From Candidatus Egerieimonas intestinavium (lineage in GTDB: Bacteria > Bacillota > Clostridia > Lachnospirales > Lachnospiraceae): a DNA stretch of 62,636 nucleotides. Made by a program: the position numbers and the translations under genes. This document shows positions 52,395 through 61,063 of the stretch, in pieces. The stretch is from positions 1 through 62,636 of the forward strand of contig DVHU01000020.1 in assembly GCA_018711815.1 (NCBI GenBank), read 5' to 3'. Under the pieces are notes generated by a model. That model was not told where the DNA came from and did no database searches. It saw only the letters and a list, made by a program, of their open reading frames with translations. How positions within the stretch are numbered: the stretch's first letter is position 1; every line of letters starts with the position of its first letter.

Positions 52395-53453
52395 CTATTT
52401 CTCTAAGTATGTTTTTAGGAAATCAATCAGAACCGCCATCTCCTGGTCTGTTCCGACGGTGATTCGCAGATAATTGTCTATCCGGGGCTTGTTAAAATAC
52501 CGCACGTAAATGTGCTCCCGGCGCAGGGCCTCATAGAGCTCCCGGGCAGGGCAGGACTGGTGGGTGGCAAAGATAAAGTTTGCCTGGGAATCCCCGAAGG
52601 AAAAGCCCAGCTTTCTCAGCTCATCTTTTGTCCACTCCCGGGTCTTGACGATCTTCTCCACCGTCTCCCGGAAGTACTCCCGGTCGCTGATGGCCGCCGC
52701 CCCCGCCGCCAGGGTGGCTGCGTCCATGGTGTAAGAATTAAAGGAATATTTTACATCATTGAGATAGCGGATCAGCCGGGGGCTTCCCATGGCGCAGCCG
52801 ATTCTCATGCCCGCCAGAGATCTGGACTTTGAAAAGGTCTGCACCACCAGAAGGTTATCGTACTCCTCAATCAGCGGCAGAGCGGACTGGGCTCCAAAGT
52901 CCACATAGGCCTCATCCACGATGACCACCACGTCCCGGTTGTGGTCCAAAATATCCCGGATGGCAGAAAGCTCCAGCCCCAATCCCGTGGGGGCGTTGGG
53001 GTTGGGGAAAATCACACCGCCGTTTTCCCGGTAATAATCCTCCGGGTCCAGAGTGAAATCCTCCCGCAGGGGCGGCTGCTCATAGGGGATGCGAAACAGG
53101 TTGGCCCAGACATCGTAAAAGGAATACGTAATATCCGGAAACAAGATAGGCTCTTGGCCGTTAAAAAAGGTCAGAAAAGCCATGGCCAGCACATCGTCGG
53201 AGCCCACACCCACAAATACCTGCTCCCGGGGTAGGCCGTAATAGTCTCCCACCGCCTGGGTCAAGAGGGCGGCCTCCGGGTCGGGATACAGTCTCAGCGT
53301 ATCCGCTCTCAGCTCCCTTAAGGCCTTCTCCACCCTGGGGGAAGGGGGATAGGGATTTTCATTGGTATTCAATTTAATCATCCGCTCCTCCCGGGGCTGC
53401 TCCCCGGGAACGTAGGGCTCTACCCTGCGCACATGCTTTTCCCACTGCCGCAT
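52395..53453 (-). CDS. hisC: Histidinol-phosphate aminotransferase
   Basis: A 352-residue PLP aminotransferase. IKLNTNENPYPPSPRV, GSDDVLAMAFL, FPNPNAPTGL, VIVDEAYVDF and the PLP-lysine block TFSKSRSLAGMRIG identify HisC. It transfers an amino group from glutamate to imidazole acetol phosphate in histidine synthesis and can also serve aromatic amino acids. No other his genes are nearby, so its histidine role is by family only. The gene is intact. Confidence 0.93.
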   Translation of the reverse strand: MRQWEKHVRRVEPYVPGEQPREERMIKLNTNENPYPPSPRVEKALRELRADTLRLYPDPEAALLTQAVGDYYGLPREQVFVGVGSDDVLAMAFLTFFNGQEPILFPDITYSFYDVWANLFRIPYEQPPLREDFTLDPEDYYRENGGVIFPNPNAPTGLGLELSAIRDILDHNRDVVVIVDEAYVDFGAQSALPLIEEYDNLLVVQTFSKSRSLAGMRIGCAMGSPRLIRYLNDVKYSFNSYTMDAATLAAGAAAISDREYFRETVEKIVKTREWTKDELRKLGFSFGDSQANFIFATHQSCPARELYEALRREHIYVRYFNKPRIDNYLRITVGTDQEMAVLIDFLKTYLEK

Positions 53454-53550
53454 ACGTATTCCTCCCTTATATCCTGCGCATTTTTCTAATCAGTATAGAC
53501 GGTTTCCCTTGAAAAATCAATGGCGTTAATGTACTTTTTACAAAACCTAC

Positions 53551-55275
53551 TCAAACCCGGCACAGGTGAGCGTATATCCCATCCCGCTCCAGCAGCTCCC
53601 GATGGGTGCCCTCCTCGGCAATCCCCTCCTCAGTCAATACCAGGATTCGCCCGGCATTTCGTATGGTGGATAACCGATGGGCGATGACAAAGGTGGTTCT
53701 GTCCTTGGCCAGCCTCTCCAGGGACTCCTGCACCACCCGCTCGCTGTCGTTGTCCAGGGCTGAGGTGGCCTCGTCAAAAATCAGCACCGGAGGATTCTTC
53801 AGAAATACCCGGGCGATGGACAGCCTCTGCTTCTGGCCGCCGGAGAGCTTCACGCCCCGCTGACCGATATCTGTATTGTAACCCTCGGGCATCTCGGAAA
53901 TGAAGCCGTGGGCGTTGGCCGCCTTGGCCGCCGCGATCACTTCCTCATCGGTGGCCTCCGGCCGGCCGTAGCGGATATTTTCCAAAATTGTCCCTGCAAA
54001 AAGATATACATCCTGCTGGACAATACCGATCTGCCGGCGCAAATCCGCCAGTTTTAAGTCCCGCACATCCTCGCCGTCCAGAAGTACCCGGCCGGCAGTC
54101 ACATCATAGAATCTGGGAATCAGGCTGCAGAGGGTAGTTTTGCCCGCTCCCGAGGGGCCCACCAAGGCCACATACTCTCCAGCCTTCACCTGTAGGTTTA
54201 CATCCTTTAACACTTCCTCACTCTGATCCTCGTAAGAAAATCCCACGTGGTCAAAGACAATCTCCCCCCGGGCCTTCTCCATGGACTTGGCGTCGGGCTT
54301 ATCTGCAATGTCCGGGGCGATGGAGAGAATTTCCCGGAAACGGGAGTATCCGCTGTAGCCGTTCTGGAACTGCTCAGTAAAGTTCACCAGCTTTTTCACC
54401 GGCTCGGTAAAGTTGCTGATGTAGAGCAGGAAGGTTACCAGGTCAGCCACCTGCAGCTCCCCGTCGGTCATCAGGAAGGCTCCCACCACCAGGGCCCCCA
54501 CGGTGATCATGGTGGAGAAGGCGTTCATTCCCGTGTGGTAGCCGGCCATATACAGGTAATTCTTCCGCTTGGCCGCCAGAAAACGGTTATTTCCCTCCTG
54601 AAATTTCTCCATCTCCCGCTTCTCATTTCCAAAGGACTTCACCACCCGGATTCCGGAGAGGCTGTCCTCCACCTGGCTGTTCACATCGGCGATCCTAGCC
54701 CTGGTGGCCCGGAAGGCGGATTTCATCCGGCGGTTAAAAATGATGGCATAAATCAGCATCACCGCCACAATGGCCATATCCACCAGGGCCAGCTTCAGGT
54801 TCACCGCGGACAGGATGGCGAAGGCTCCCAGCAGCTTGATAGCGGAGATCACCAGATCCTCCGGGCCGTGGTGCAGAAGCTCGGTGATGTCAAAGAGATC
54901 CGCCGTCACCCGGGAGAGCAGATGCCCCACCTTCTGGTTATCGTAAAAGGTAAAGGACAGCTTCTGGTAATGGCCGAAGATTTCATCCCGCATATCCCGC
55001 TCAATCCTGGCGCCCATCATATGTCCAAAGTAGGTTATGTAGTAGTTGCTGACCGCCTCGATGGCCACCATCCCCAGCATTACCGCCGCCAGCTTAAGGA
55101 TCAGGCTCACCGCCTCCCCCTGGGGCAGGTAGATCACCGTGTTGGTGATGTAGCGCACCAATAGGGGGATAATCAGCGTCACCGCCGCCCCCAGGGTGGC
55201 AAAGAAGAGGTCCGCGAAGAAAACTCCTCGGTAGGGTTTATAATATTTGGCCAGCTGGCCTAAGGTTTTTCTCAT
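53551..55275 (-). CDS. ABC exporter, fused permease and ATPase
   Basis: A 574-residue half-transporter that works as a dimer. Six membrane segments occupy about residues 15-310, with the coupling region SFTFYDNQKVGHLLSR. The ATPase domain follows with GPSGAGKTT, QDVYLFAGTILENIRYG, LSGGQKQRLSIAR and VLIFDEATSALD. The exported compound (lipid, drug or peptide) is not predictable. The start at 55275 has GGAGGGAGGAAAG; the upstream in-frame codons lack similarity. There is no partner half-transporter gene, which supports a homodimer. Confidence 0.93.
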   Translation of the reverse strand: MRKTLGQLAKYYKPYRGVFFADLFFATLGAAVTLIIPLLVRYITNTVIYLPQGEAVSLILKLAAVMLGMVAIEAVSNYYITYFGHMMGARIERDMRDEIFGHYQKLSFTFYDNQKVGHLLSRVTADLFDITELLHHGPEDLVISAIKLLGAFAILSAVNLKLALVDMAIVAVMLIYAIIFNRRMKSAFRATRARIADVNSQVEDSLSGIRVVKSFGNEKREMEKFQEGNNRFLAAKRKNYLYMAGYHTGMNAFSTMITVGALVVGAFLMTDGELQVADLVTFLLYISNFTEPVKKLVNFTEQFQNGYSGYSRFREILSIAPDIADKPDAKSMEKARGEIVFDHVGFSYEDQSEEVLKDVNLQVKAGEYVALVGPSGAGKTTLCSLIPRFYDVTAGRVLLDGEDVRDLKLADLRRQIGIVQQDVYLFAGTILENIRYGRPEATDEEVIAAAKAANAHGFISEMPEGYNTDIGQRGVKLSGGQKQRLSIARVFLKNPPVLIFDEATSALDNDSERVVQESLERLAKDRTTFVIAHRLSTIRNAGRILVLTEEGIAEEGTHRELLERDGIYAHLCRV

Positions 55276-55437
55276 GGTCTTTCCTCCCTCCAGGTCCTCG
55301 ATGGACGAGGCCACAGGTATTATACACATTTTCTTTGGCGGAGGCAAGGAGGCTTTTCCTTTTCTTGCCCTCTGGAGGCTTTTCCGTATATAATGGGCAT
55401 ATCTCATCAATCATTTTTGCAAAGGAAGGTATCTGCC

Positions 55438-56073
55438 ATGCCCCATCTCTTTCTCACCGGCCCCTCCGGCGCGGGAAAATCTACGATTTTAAAGGAAGAA
55501 CTGGCCCGCTGCCGGGTGAAGGTCTCCGGCTTTTTCACCCAGCGGCAGATTTCCCCCGCCGGGGAAACCCTGGGCTTTCTGCTGCTGCCCTGGGCCTCTT
55601 CCTGTTCCGGCGCCGCAGTGATAAATATCCCCTCTGAGGACAGGGCTGGTCATTCCCGCCCGCTTTTCCCTGGGGCTGCCGACAGTCTCTTTATTTGGAA
55701 GACCTCCCAGGGCCGGATTTTCCGGCCGGAGGTCTTTGCCTCCCTGGGAATTCAGCTCCTCTCCGCCCCCGCTCCCTTCCTGTGCCTGGATGAGCTGGGC
55801 GGAGGGGAGCTGCTGGTTCCCGCCTTTCGCCAGAGGCTCTATGATCTGCTGGAAACCCACCCCTGCTGCCTGGGCGTGCTGAAAACCCCTGCCTCCCTCT
55901 CCTCCATGCGCACCCGGGTGACTCTGGCCTCCGGGGCGGAGGAGGAGCTGGCCCAATTATATGCCTATCTGGAGTCCCGGAGGGACTGCCACATTCTCCC
56001 TGTGACCGCGGATAGCCGGGAGCAGGCTCGAATGAGCGTCCGCTCCTTCCTCCAGAAGGCTGCCTGCCCTTAA
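55438..56073 (+). CDS. P-loop nucleoside-triphosphatase (THEP1-like)
   Basis: A 211-residue NTPase. Walker A is FLTGPSGAGKST, followed by VSGFFTQRQ and a Walker-B-like CLDELGGGEL, the pattern of the NTPase_1/THEP1 family. The C-terminus contains paired aromatic-poor helices. Family members hydrolyse NTPs non-specifically in vitro and their cellular role is unclear. GGAAGGTATCTG precedes the chosen ATG. It converges with the subtilase gene, with a degenerate repeat between them. Confidence 0.85.
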   Translation: MPHLFLTGPSGAGKSTILKEELARCRVKVSGFFTQRQISPAGETLGFLLLPWASSCSGAAVINIPSEDRAGHSRPLFPGAADSLFIWKTSQGRIFRPEVFASLGIQLLSAPAPFLCLDELGGGELLVPAFRQRLYDLLETHPCCLGVLKTPASLSSMRTRVTLASGAEEELAQLYAYLESRRDCHILPVTADSREQARMSVRSFLQKAACP

Positions 56074-56076
56074 CCA

Positions 56077-56142
56077 CCGCCTCCCCCTGGAGACCGCCTC
56101 CCCCCTAGAGGCTGCTTCCCTTTAGCGGCTGCCTCCCCCTAT
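56077..56142. repeat. Degenerate short tandem repeat CCGCCTCCCCCT
   Basis: About four imperfect units of roughly 16-18 bases (GCCTCCCCCTGGAGA, GCCTCCCCCCTAGAGG, GCTTCCCTTTAGCGG, GCCTCCCCCTATA) fill the gap between the NTPase and subtilase stops. This is probably replication slippage. Confidence 0.6.
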
Positions 56143-57974
56143 ACGCCTGCCAGGCTGTCCCGCAGGCACAGGGCCCCGTAGCCCACCCGGGGATTGGGAT
56201 ACTCCCGCTCCCCCGGCAGGGATCTTGCCCCCTCAATGAGCCAGGCTTTAACCTTCTCCCCGTAGAGATAGGGATCTCTTCCCTGAATGATTCCCCATTC
56301 CATCATCAGCGCTGCAGCCCCGGTGACAAAGGGTGTGGCGAAGGAGGTTCCCGTGAAGCTCCCATAACCTCCACCCGCCTTGACGGAGGTCACCTCCACC
56401 CCCGGAGCCGCCAGATCCGGCTTTGCACTCCACTCCTCCCCGGAAAAGCCTCGTCCAGAAAAGGCCGCATAGGACAGCATCCGGGCGTCGTAGGCCGCCA
56501 CGGTGACCGTCCGGGAGGCGGTGGAGGGAATGGTGAGGGTGGCCTCCGGCATGGGCTGATAAAAGCGGGTATCCTCATTCAGCACCCGGCCGCCGGGCAG
56601 CCACATGTTGTAGCTCCCCCGGACAATCCGCTGGGGAATCAGCCGTATTTTCCACACCCCGCTGTCAATATAGTTCTCTATGGGAAGAAAATCCAGGTAA
56701 ATCTCCTGGGCCCTGCTGTAAGGGCTGGGCTCCCCGTAGTAGGCTAAGATCTCCGTCTGATCCATGCGTATGCGCTGGGTTCCCTGGAAGGGCTGGATGG
56801 GCCCCAGCTCTGTGCCGTTGGGATGCACCAGCTGAATTTCCACCCGGTCCTCATACTGCTTCCAGATCTGCAGATTCAGCGTGCTCTCGTACTCCCCCAC
56901 CGCCAGGGAGACGTCCTTGGTCTGCCCCTGCCGGAGAATCCCCGCCGTGTGGCCTCCCTGATCCCCTTCATTTCCGGTGCCGGTGCAGATGACGCTCCTG
57001 CCCATATTTGCCACCGTATCCAGGTAGGTCTCCAGCAGGGAGTCTCCCCGGTGGGAGCCGTAGCTGTTTCCAAAGCTTAAATTCAAGGCCAGGGGCATGG
57101 ACAGCTCCATGCTCTTTCTCACCGCGTAGTCCACCGCCTGAATCAGCTCGGTGGTCCGGGGAAATCCCCCGGGCCGGGGATTCCCCAGCTTGACCACCAG
57201 AAGCTCGCTGTCCGTGGCCACGCCCCGGTAGGCGCCGCCGCTGCTCCTGCCGTTGCCCGCGGCGATCCCCAGCACCGCGGTCCCGTGGCCGCTGGCATCC
57301 ACACTGGGCAGCAGCTTCTCCCTCTCCTGGCGGCTGTCCGCCCGCAGGGCCTGGTTAATCTGTTCCCGGGTGTACTCGCTCCCCAGCTGATAGCCCTGGG
57401 GAGGATTGCCGGGGATGCTCTGATCCCACAGATAGCGGATCCGGGTGCCGCCATCCTCATCTCTAAAATCCGGGTGGGTGTAATCCACACCGGAATCCAC
57501 ACAGGCCACCAGCACTCCTCTGCCGGTGAGGGCTAAGGGCGGCAGCTGTACCGGATTCACGCAGGAGGCCGCCCGGCCGGATCTCACCGCAAAGTAAAGC
57601 CGTTTGGGCTTCTCCACAAAGGTCACCTGGGGCAGGTTGGCAAATCTGTCAATGGCCCCCTGGGGCAGGGTCACCACCGCGTAATTGCCCAAAAGCGGCG
57701 TCACCCTGACCCCCTCCAACCCCAGAAGCCCTTCTGTCTCCCCCATGTACTGGATCAGCAGATCCCAGCTGCGGTCCTCCTCATTAAATCCCACATTCAG
57801 ATTCAGGGAGCGGGCCCGCTCCTCCTCCGTGGCGTCCAAGGCCAGATTCAACAGGTTTTCTATTTTCTGATCGGGCAAAGTCTCATTTCCCCCGAGATGA
57901 TTTGTACTATTTATATCCGCCCTCAGCGCAAAAAATGAGGAGGCCCTGCGCAATCCCCCAGAGTCTTTACTCAT
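56139..57974 (-). CDS. S8-family subtilisin-like protease (Csp-like)
   Basis: A 611-residue serine peptidase. The catalytic triad is Asp160 (VACVDSGVDYTHPDF), His230 (ASGHGTAVLGIAAG) and Ser544 (TGTSFATPFVTGA), all in good context. A pro-domain-like N-terminus of about 140 residues and a jelly-roll-like insert of about 160 residues before the serine resemble clostridial Csp germination proteases. There is no signal peptide, and the ATG at 57974 lacks a ribosome site, so the true start could be a later non-ATG codon. Function in spores is an inference from family resemblance. Confidence 0.9.
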   Translation of the reverse strand: MSKDSGGLRRASSFFALRADINSTNHLGGNETLPDQKIENLLNLALDATEEERARSLNLNVGFNEEDRSWDLLIQYMGETEGLLGLEGVRVTPLLGNYAVVTLPQGAIDRFANLPQVTFVEKPKRLYFAVRSGRAASCVNPVQLPPLALTGRGVLVACVDSGVDYTHPDFRDEDGGTRIRYLWDQSIPGNPPQGYQLGSEYTREQINQALRADSRQEREKLLPSVDASGHGTAVLGIAAGNGRSSGGAYRGVATDSELLVVKLGNPRPGGFPRTTELIQAVDYAVRKSMELSMPLALNLSFGNSYGSHRGDSLLETYLDTVANMGRSVICTGTGNEGDQGGHTAGILRQGQTKDVSLAVGEYESTLNLQIWKQYEDRVEIQLVHPNGTELGPIQPFQGTQRIRMDQTEILAYYGEPSPYSRAQEIYLDFLPIENYIDSGVWKIRLIPQRIVRGSYNMWLPGGRVLNEDTRFYQPMPEATLTIPSTASRTVTVAAYDARMLSYAAFSGRGFSGEEWSAKPDLAAPGVEVTSVKAGGGYGSFTGTSFATPFVTGAAALMMEWGIIQGRDPYLYGEKVKAWLIEGARSLPGEREYPNPRVGYGALCLRDSLAGV

Positions 57975-58166
57975 TTACATCATTTGTGTGAAATTGTCAT
58001 ATCTTATTTAGCTGCAAATTATTGAATTCCATCTTGCAATCTTGTATATTATAAATATAAATGATTATTGATCTTTTCCATACCTTGTGTTATAATTGCT
58101 TTACTTCATATCACATCCGGCTGTTCAGCCAATTTTCCAAAAAAGCAAATCATACAAGGAGGTTAA

Positions 58167-58706
58167 ATGGGAAAGAAAGACGAAATTTTGAATCGCTATT
58201 TCTGCGATTCCCAGCGTTTCTGCGACTTTTTTAATGGCGTGGTCTTCGGAGGCGACCAGCTCCTGGATCCAAAGGACACCGTATCCTGTGAGACGGTCTG
58301 CCGCACCGCCGGAGGCCTGAGACGCCAGAGGGATGTCTGCATGAAAACTTCCTACCAGGGAAGCTATGTCATCTGCGCAGTGGAAAATCAGACGGATATC
58401 CACTACGGGATGGTGGTGCGCACTATGCTGATGGACGCCATGGAATACGACCGGCAGCTGACCGAGGATGACCGTCTGCTGGAACTATTGACGCAAGAGA
58501 AGGAGGAAAGAGGAATGAATGTGCTCAGTGACTACATGATCGAAAAAGGAAAAATGGAGGGCAGAAAGGAGGGACTTGAGACCGGCGAGCAGCATATGAT
58601 ATCGCTTATCCGCTGTCTCCAGGCGGAAAACCGGCTGGAGGAATTTCTGGCGGAGGGGGATGATCCCCAGAAGCGGGCCAGATGGCTGAAAGAGTATGGG
58701 CTTTAG
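58167..58706 (+). CDS. Rpn-family recombination-promoting nuclease/transposase-like protein, internally shortened
   Basis: The 179 residues start as in the family (KDEILNRYFCDSQRFCDFFNGVVFGGDQLL, VICAVENQTDIHYGMVVRTMLMDAMEYDRQ), including the ExQ nuclease motif, then jump after LTEDD to the C-terminal helix (MIEKGKMEGRKEGLETGEQHMISLIRCLQAENR). Members are usually near 300 residues; the middle about 100 residues are absent without a stop codon, so the gene was shortened in frame and may be inactive. CAAGGAGGTTAA precedes the start. Confidence 0.8.
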   Translation: MGKKDEILNRYFCDSQRFCDFFNGVVFGGDQLLDPKDTVSCETVCRTAGGLRRQRDVCMKTSYQGSYVICAVENQTDIHYGMVVRTMLMDAMEYDRQLTEDDRLLELLTQEKEERGMNVLSDYMIEKGKMEGRKEGLETGEQHMISLIRCLQAENRLEEFLAEGDDPQKRARWLKEYGL

Positions 58707-58736
58707 AAGTTATCTTTAAAGCCAGACAAAAAGATG

Positions 58737-58789
58737 GGGCTGTCACAAATTGCATGACCACACGGAACCAGCAAATATTGTGACAGCCC
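58737..58789 (+). terminator. Terminator-like hairpin GGGCTGTCACAA
   Basis: A perfect 12-bp stem GGGCTGTCACAA/TTGTGACAGCCC follows the Rpn stop by 30 bases. A-rich and pyrimidine-rich flanks but no clean T-tract; it may serve both this gene and the converging NUDIX gene. Confidence 0.55.
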
Positions 58790-58826
58790 AATTCTGGGTA
58801 CAACTTTTTTAATTCAGGATGCTTTC

Positions 58827-59432
58827 TTATTTCTCCCCCAGAAACCCAAAGGGCTCCTCGTCGGAAATGTAATGCATCATCTGGTAGCCGCACATGAGGG
58901 CCACCCGCTCTTCCCGGAGGATACGCTTGGCCTCCTGACGGTCGGCCAGCACAATTTCCAGTTCCTCGTTCTCCTCCAGATTTTCCTGGCTCACCTGGCC
59001 GCTGGCCCGGCCGTATACAGTGGCGCAGGCCTCGTCCGTGAGGCCGATGGTGGTGTAAAGGGGCTTTTCCATCCAGGCCGGCGCCTCCAGGGGCACGAAG
59101 GTGAGACCCGTCTCCTCCTTCATCTCCCGGATGGCCGCCTGACGATAATTCTCCCCGGGCTCCACCAGACCGGCGGGAAGCTCGTAAATATAATCGTCGA
59201 TGGAGCAGCGGTACTGGCGCACCAGCACCATGCGTCCCTGATCGTCCAGGGCGTAGATGACAACTCCGTCCGCCGTATCCCGGCGGGTATAAAGCTTCAG
59301 CTCCTCCGGGCGCATGGTCCGGGAGGCCAGATAATAGTTGTGGGATTTCCCTGCTTTGTTAATCCCCTCCAGCTGATACATCCGCACGTACGGAGTGTCC
59401 GTCAGGGGAATGACCCTGGTAATTTTACTCAT
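58827..59432 (-). CDS. NUDIX hydrolase (ADP-ribose pyrophosphatase type)
   Basis: A 201-residue NUDIX enzyme. The box is GLVEPGENYRQAAIREM followed by KEETGL, with GVVIYALDDQGRMVLVRQYR upstream as in ADP-ribose pyrophosphatases. It should cleave a nucleoside diphosphate such as ADP-ribose or FAD. Its start is six bases after the ribU stop with AAAGGAAATC inside ribU, so it is part of the FMN-riboswitch transcript. That context suggests a flavin-related substrate, but this is inference. Confidence 0.9.
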   Translation of the reverse strand: MSKITRVIPLTDTPYVRMYQLEGINKAGKSHNYYLASRTMRPEELKLYTRRDTADGVVIYALDDQGRMVLVRQYRCSIDDYIYELPAGLVEPGENYRQAAIREMKEETGLTFVPLEAPAWMEKPLYTTIGLTDEACATVYGRASGQVSQENLEENEELEIVLADRQEAKRILREERVALMCGYQMMHYISDEEPFGFLGEK

Positions 59433-59438
59433 GATTTA

Positions 59439-60065
59439 TCACAGATTTCCTTTCAGCAAAATACTGATCTTCTTATAGATCATAAGCGTAATGGCCGCTG
59501 TCAAAAGTCCTTTCACCAGATTGAAGGGGCCCACTGCCAGCAGGCAGAAACGGAACAGACTGTTGATGGCCGGATTAATGGCCGTTCCCATCTCGATAAA
59601 GCTCTCCACCGGCACCTGAAAGGCCGCGGCATAGGCGGGCAGAAGAACAAAAGCATTCATCACGCAGCCTACCGTCACCATGATCACCGTTCCCAGAGCC
59701 AATCCCGCCAGAGCTCTGCCTCTGGTTTTCTTTGTCCGGTAAATCATTGCCGCCGGAACCATATAGGCGCATCCCACCAGGAAATTGGCCAGGTCACCCA
59801 CCCCTGCGGTGGAGGTTCCCTGCAGCAGCATATGCAGGACAACTTTCAAAAATTCAATGGCCACCCCAGCCATAGGCCCCATGGCAAAGGCTCCCACCAG
59901 CACTGGGATCTCGCTGAAATCCATCTGGTAGAAGGGCGGCGCCAAAAATGGAATGGGGAAATCCAGGGCCATCAACACAGTGGCCGCTGCGCCCAGCATA
60001 GCCACCTGGGCCAGGGTTCTCACCTTTGTCCGGTCAGTTGTTCTCTTTACTACATGCTCACTCAT
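59439..60065 (-). CDS. ribU: Riboflavin ECF transporter substrate-binding component
   Basis: A 208-residue membrane protein with six hydrophobic segments, the S component of an energy-coupling-factor importer. Typical features are the Arg/Lys-rich start, LAQVAMLGAAATVLMALDFPIPF, FYQMDFSEIPVLVGAFAMGP and GDLANFLVGCAYMVPA. FMN-riboswitch control confirms riboflavin as the vitamin. The ECF module (EcfA, EcfA', EcfT) is not nearby and is shared from elsewhere. The ATG at 60065 follows AAAGGAG; in-frame codons further upstream lie inside repeat R2. Confidence 0.93.
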   Translation of the reverse strand: MSEHVVKRTTDRTKVRTLAQVAMLGAAATVLMALDFPIPFLAPPFYQMDFSEIPVLVGAFAMGPMAGVAIEFLKVVLHMLLQGTSTAGVGDLANFLVGCAYMVPAAMIYRTKKTRGRALAGLALGTVIMVTVGCVMNAFVLLPAYAAAFQVPVESFIEMGTAINPAINSLFRFCLLAVGPFNLVKGLLTAAITLMIYKKISILLKGNL

Positions 60066-60129
60066 TTTCTTCTCTCCTTTATATGTGATAGAACACAAAA
60101 GGAAATTCTTCCCGTGCCGCAGCTGCTTT

Positions 60130-60249
60130 CCTCCGCGCATGATGCGCACTGGCGCGAGCTTTAACTATATCGCTAAAGCGACCCGCCGCAGTGCGCTCCT
60201 TCCCGAAGCGCTTTTGTTTCATAGGAACGCAGTTTCCTATGAAACAAAA
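60130..60249 (-). repeat. R2 repeat, copy b (in FMN-riboswitch leader)
   Basis: On the minus strand the element starts in the T-tract of the FMN terminator with a 16-bp perfect inverted repeat (60234-60249 with 60212-60227, 6-base loop). A core follows whose complement contains CCGCCGCAGTGCG (60183-60195), identical to copy a, then a GCGCACTG/CAGTGCGC stem (60136-60200). Order, orientation and position relative to the riboswitch match copy a. Confidence 0.75.
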
Positions 60250-60271
60250 AAATCCCCGGTAGAAACCGGGG
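60246..60271 (-). terminator. Terminator platform of the FMN riboswitch
   Basis: On the minus strand CCCCGGT pairs with ACCGGGG around a 4-base loop, then ATTTTTTT. It lies 33 bases after the aptamer. Confidence 0.9.
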
Positions 60272-60303
60272 CCATGCGCATACAAAAAACAGCTCTGCAC
60301 ATT

Positions 60304-60438
60304 CTTCTTTCATCCAGACTATACTGTCGGTTTTGGAGTTTCACCAAATCAGCCTTGCGGCTTGCGGACTGTACCGCCGATCGGGAATTCCCTGGGACTA
60401 AGCTTGGCAGCTTCATCCGGGTCACCCTGCCCCGAAGA
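60304..60438 (-). ncRNA. FMN riboswitch (RFN element)
   Basis: On the minus strand CTTCGGGGCAGGGTGA, AATTCCCGATCGGCGGTA, GGTGAAACTCC and ACCGACAGTATAGTCTGGA with GATGAAAGAAG are all present, the defining FMN-aptamer blocks. Its terminator lies downstream and ribU then follows, so FMN should switch off riboflavin import and the NUDIX gene. Confidence 0.96.
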
Positions 60439-60460
60439 ATTTTCTTTTATCTCTGTGCTT

Positions 60461-60489
60461 ATGTTAGCACACTCTCCGGCTTCATACAA
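60461..60489 (-). promoter_or_regulatory. Promoter of the FMN riboswitch/ribU leader
   Basis: TTGTAT, a 17-base spacer and TAACAT on the minus strand, about 20 bases before the aptamer. The -10 box is weak. Confidence 0.5.
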
Positions 60490-60584
60490 GTAATTTTTTT
60501 CAGAAGTTTTCGGATATCCTGCGGTTTTTTGTAGCCTCGCCACCTTACCCTATGCTATACTGGAAGAAAAAGGAGGTCTCAATT

Positions 60585-61001
60585 ATGTCATCCCCCAGCC
60601 TGCGCAGCAAATTTAACGAAACTATTTACCGGATTGCCCGCTATGCGGAAGTCTTGGTCTCCGTGATCATCCTGGCGGTGATCGCCCTGTCCCTGCTTTC
60701 CCTGCTCTACGATCTGACCCGGCTGTCGGTGCTGGAGATGTCCGAGGAATTCTTCACTTCCTTCCTCTCCCGCTCCCTGGGACTGGTGGTGGGACTGGAG
60801 TTTATCAAGATGCTCTGCAAGCACACGGCGGAGACGGTGGTGGAAGTACTCATGTTCGCCCTGGCCCGGCAGATGGTGGTGGAGCATTTGTCCACCACAG
60901 AGACGCTCATCGGCGTCCTGGCCATCGCTATTCTCTTCTTTATCCGCAAATATCTGCTTATCCGAAAGCCGGAGGACCGGCAGATTCCGGACAAATTATA
61001 G
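60585..61001 (+). CDS. PsiE-like membrane protein
   Basis: A 138-residue protein with four membrane segments. Patterns LGLVVGLEFIKMLCKHT, VLMFALARQMVVEH and LIGVLAIAILFFIRKYLL are those of the phosphate-starvation-inducible PsiE family. Its function is unknown in Firmicutes. AAAGGAGGTCTC fixes the start at MSSPSLRSKF. An R1 half-element and the IS3-family element follow. Confidence 0.8.
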   Translation: MSSPSLRSKFNETIYRIARYAEVLVSVIILAVIALSLLSLLYDLTRLSVLEMSEEFFTSFLSRSLGLVVGLEFIKMLCKHTAETVVEVLMFALARQMVVEHLSTTETLIGVLAIAILFFIRKYLLIRKPEDRQIPDKL

Positions 61002-61014
61002 CTTGACTACATAG

Positions 61015-61063
61015 GGCTGAAAAAAGCTGCTGCATTACACGAAAATGATATGCTCCCTTCTAG
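61015..61063. repeat. R1 palindromic repeat, left half (IS-split copy)
   Basis: TGAAAAAAGCTGCTGCATTACACG matches the opening arm of R1 (AAAAAAGCTGTTGCAATTAA in copy A). The palindrome is cut at about 61063, where the IS3-family terminus GTAGACA starts. The matching right half is found at 251-295, at the other window end. Confidence 0.6.
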
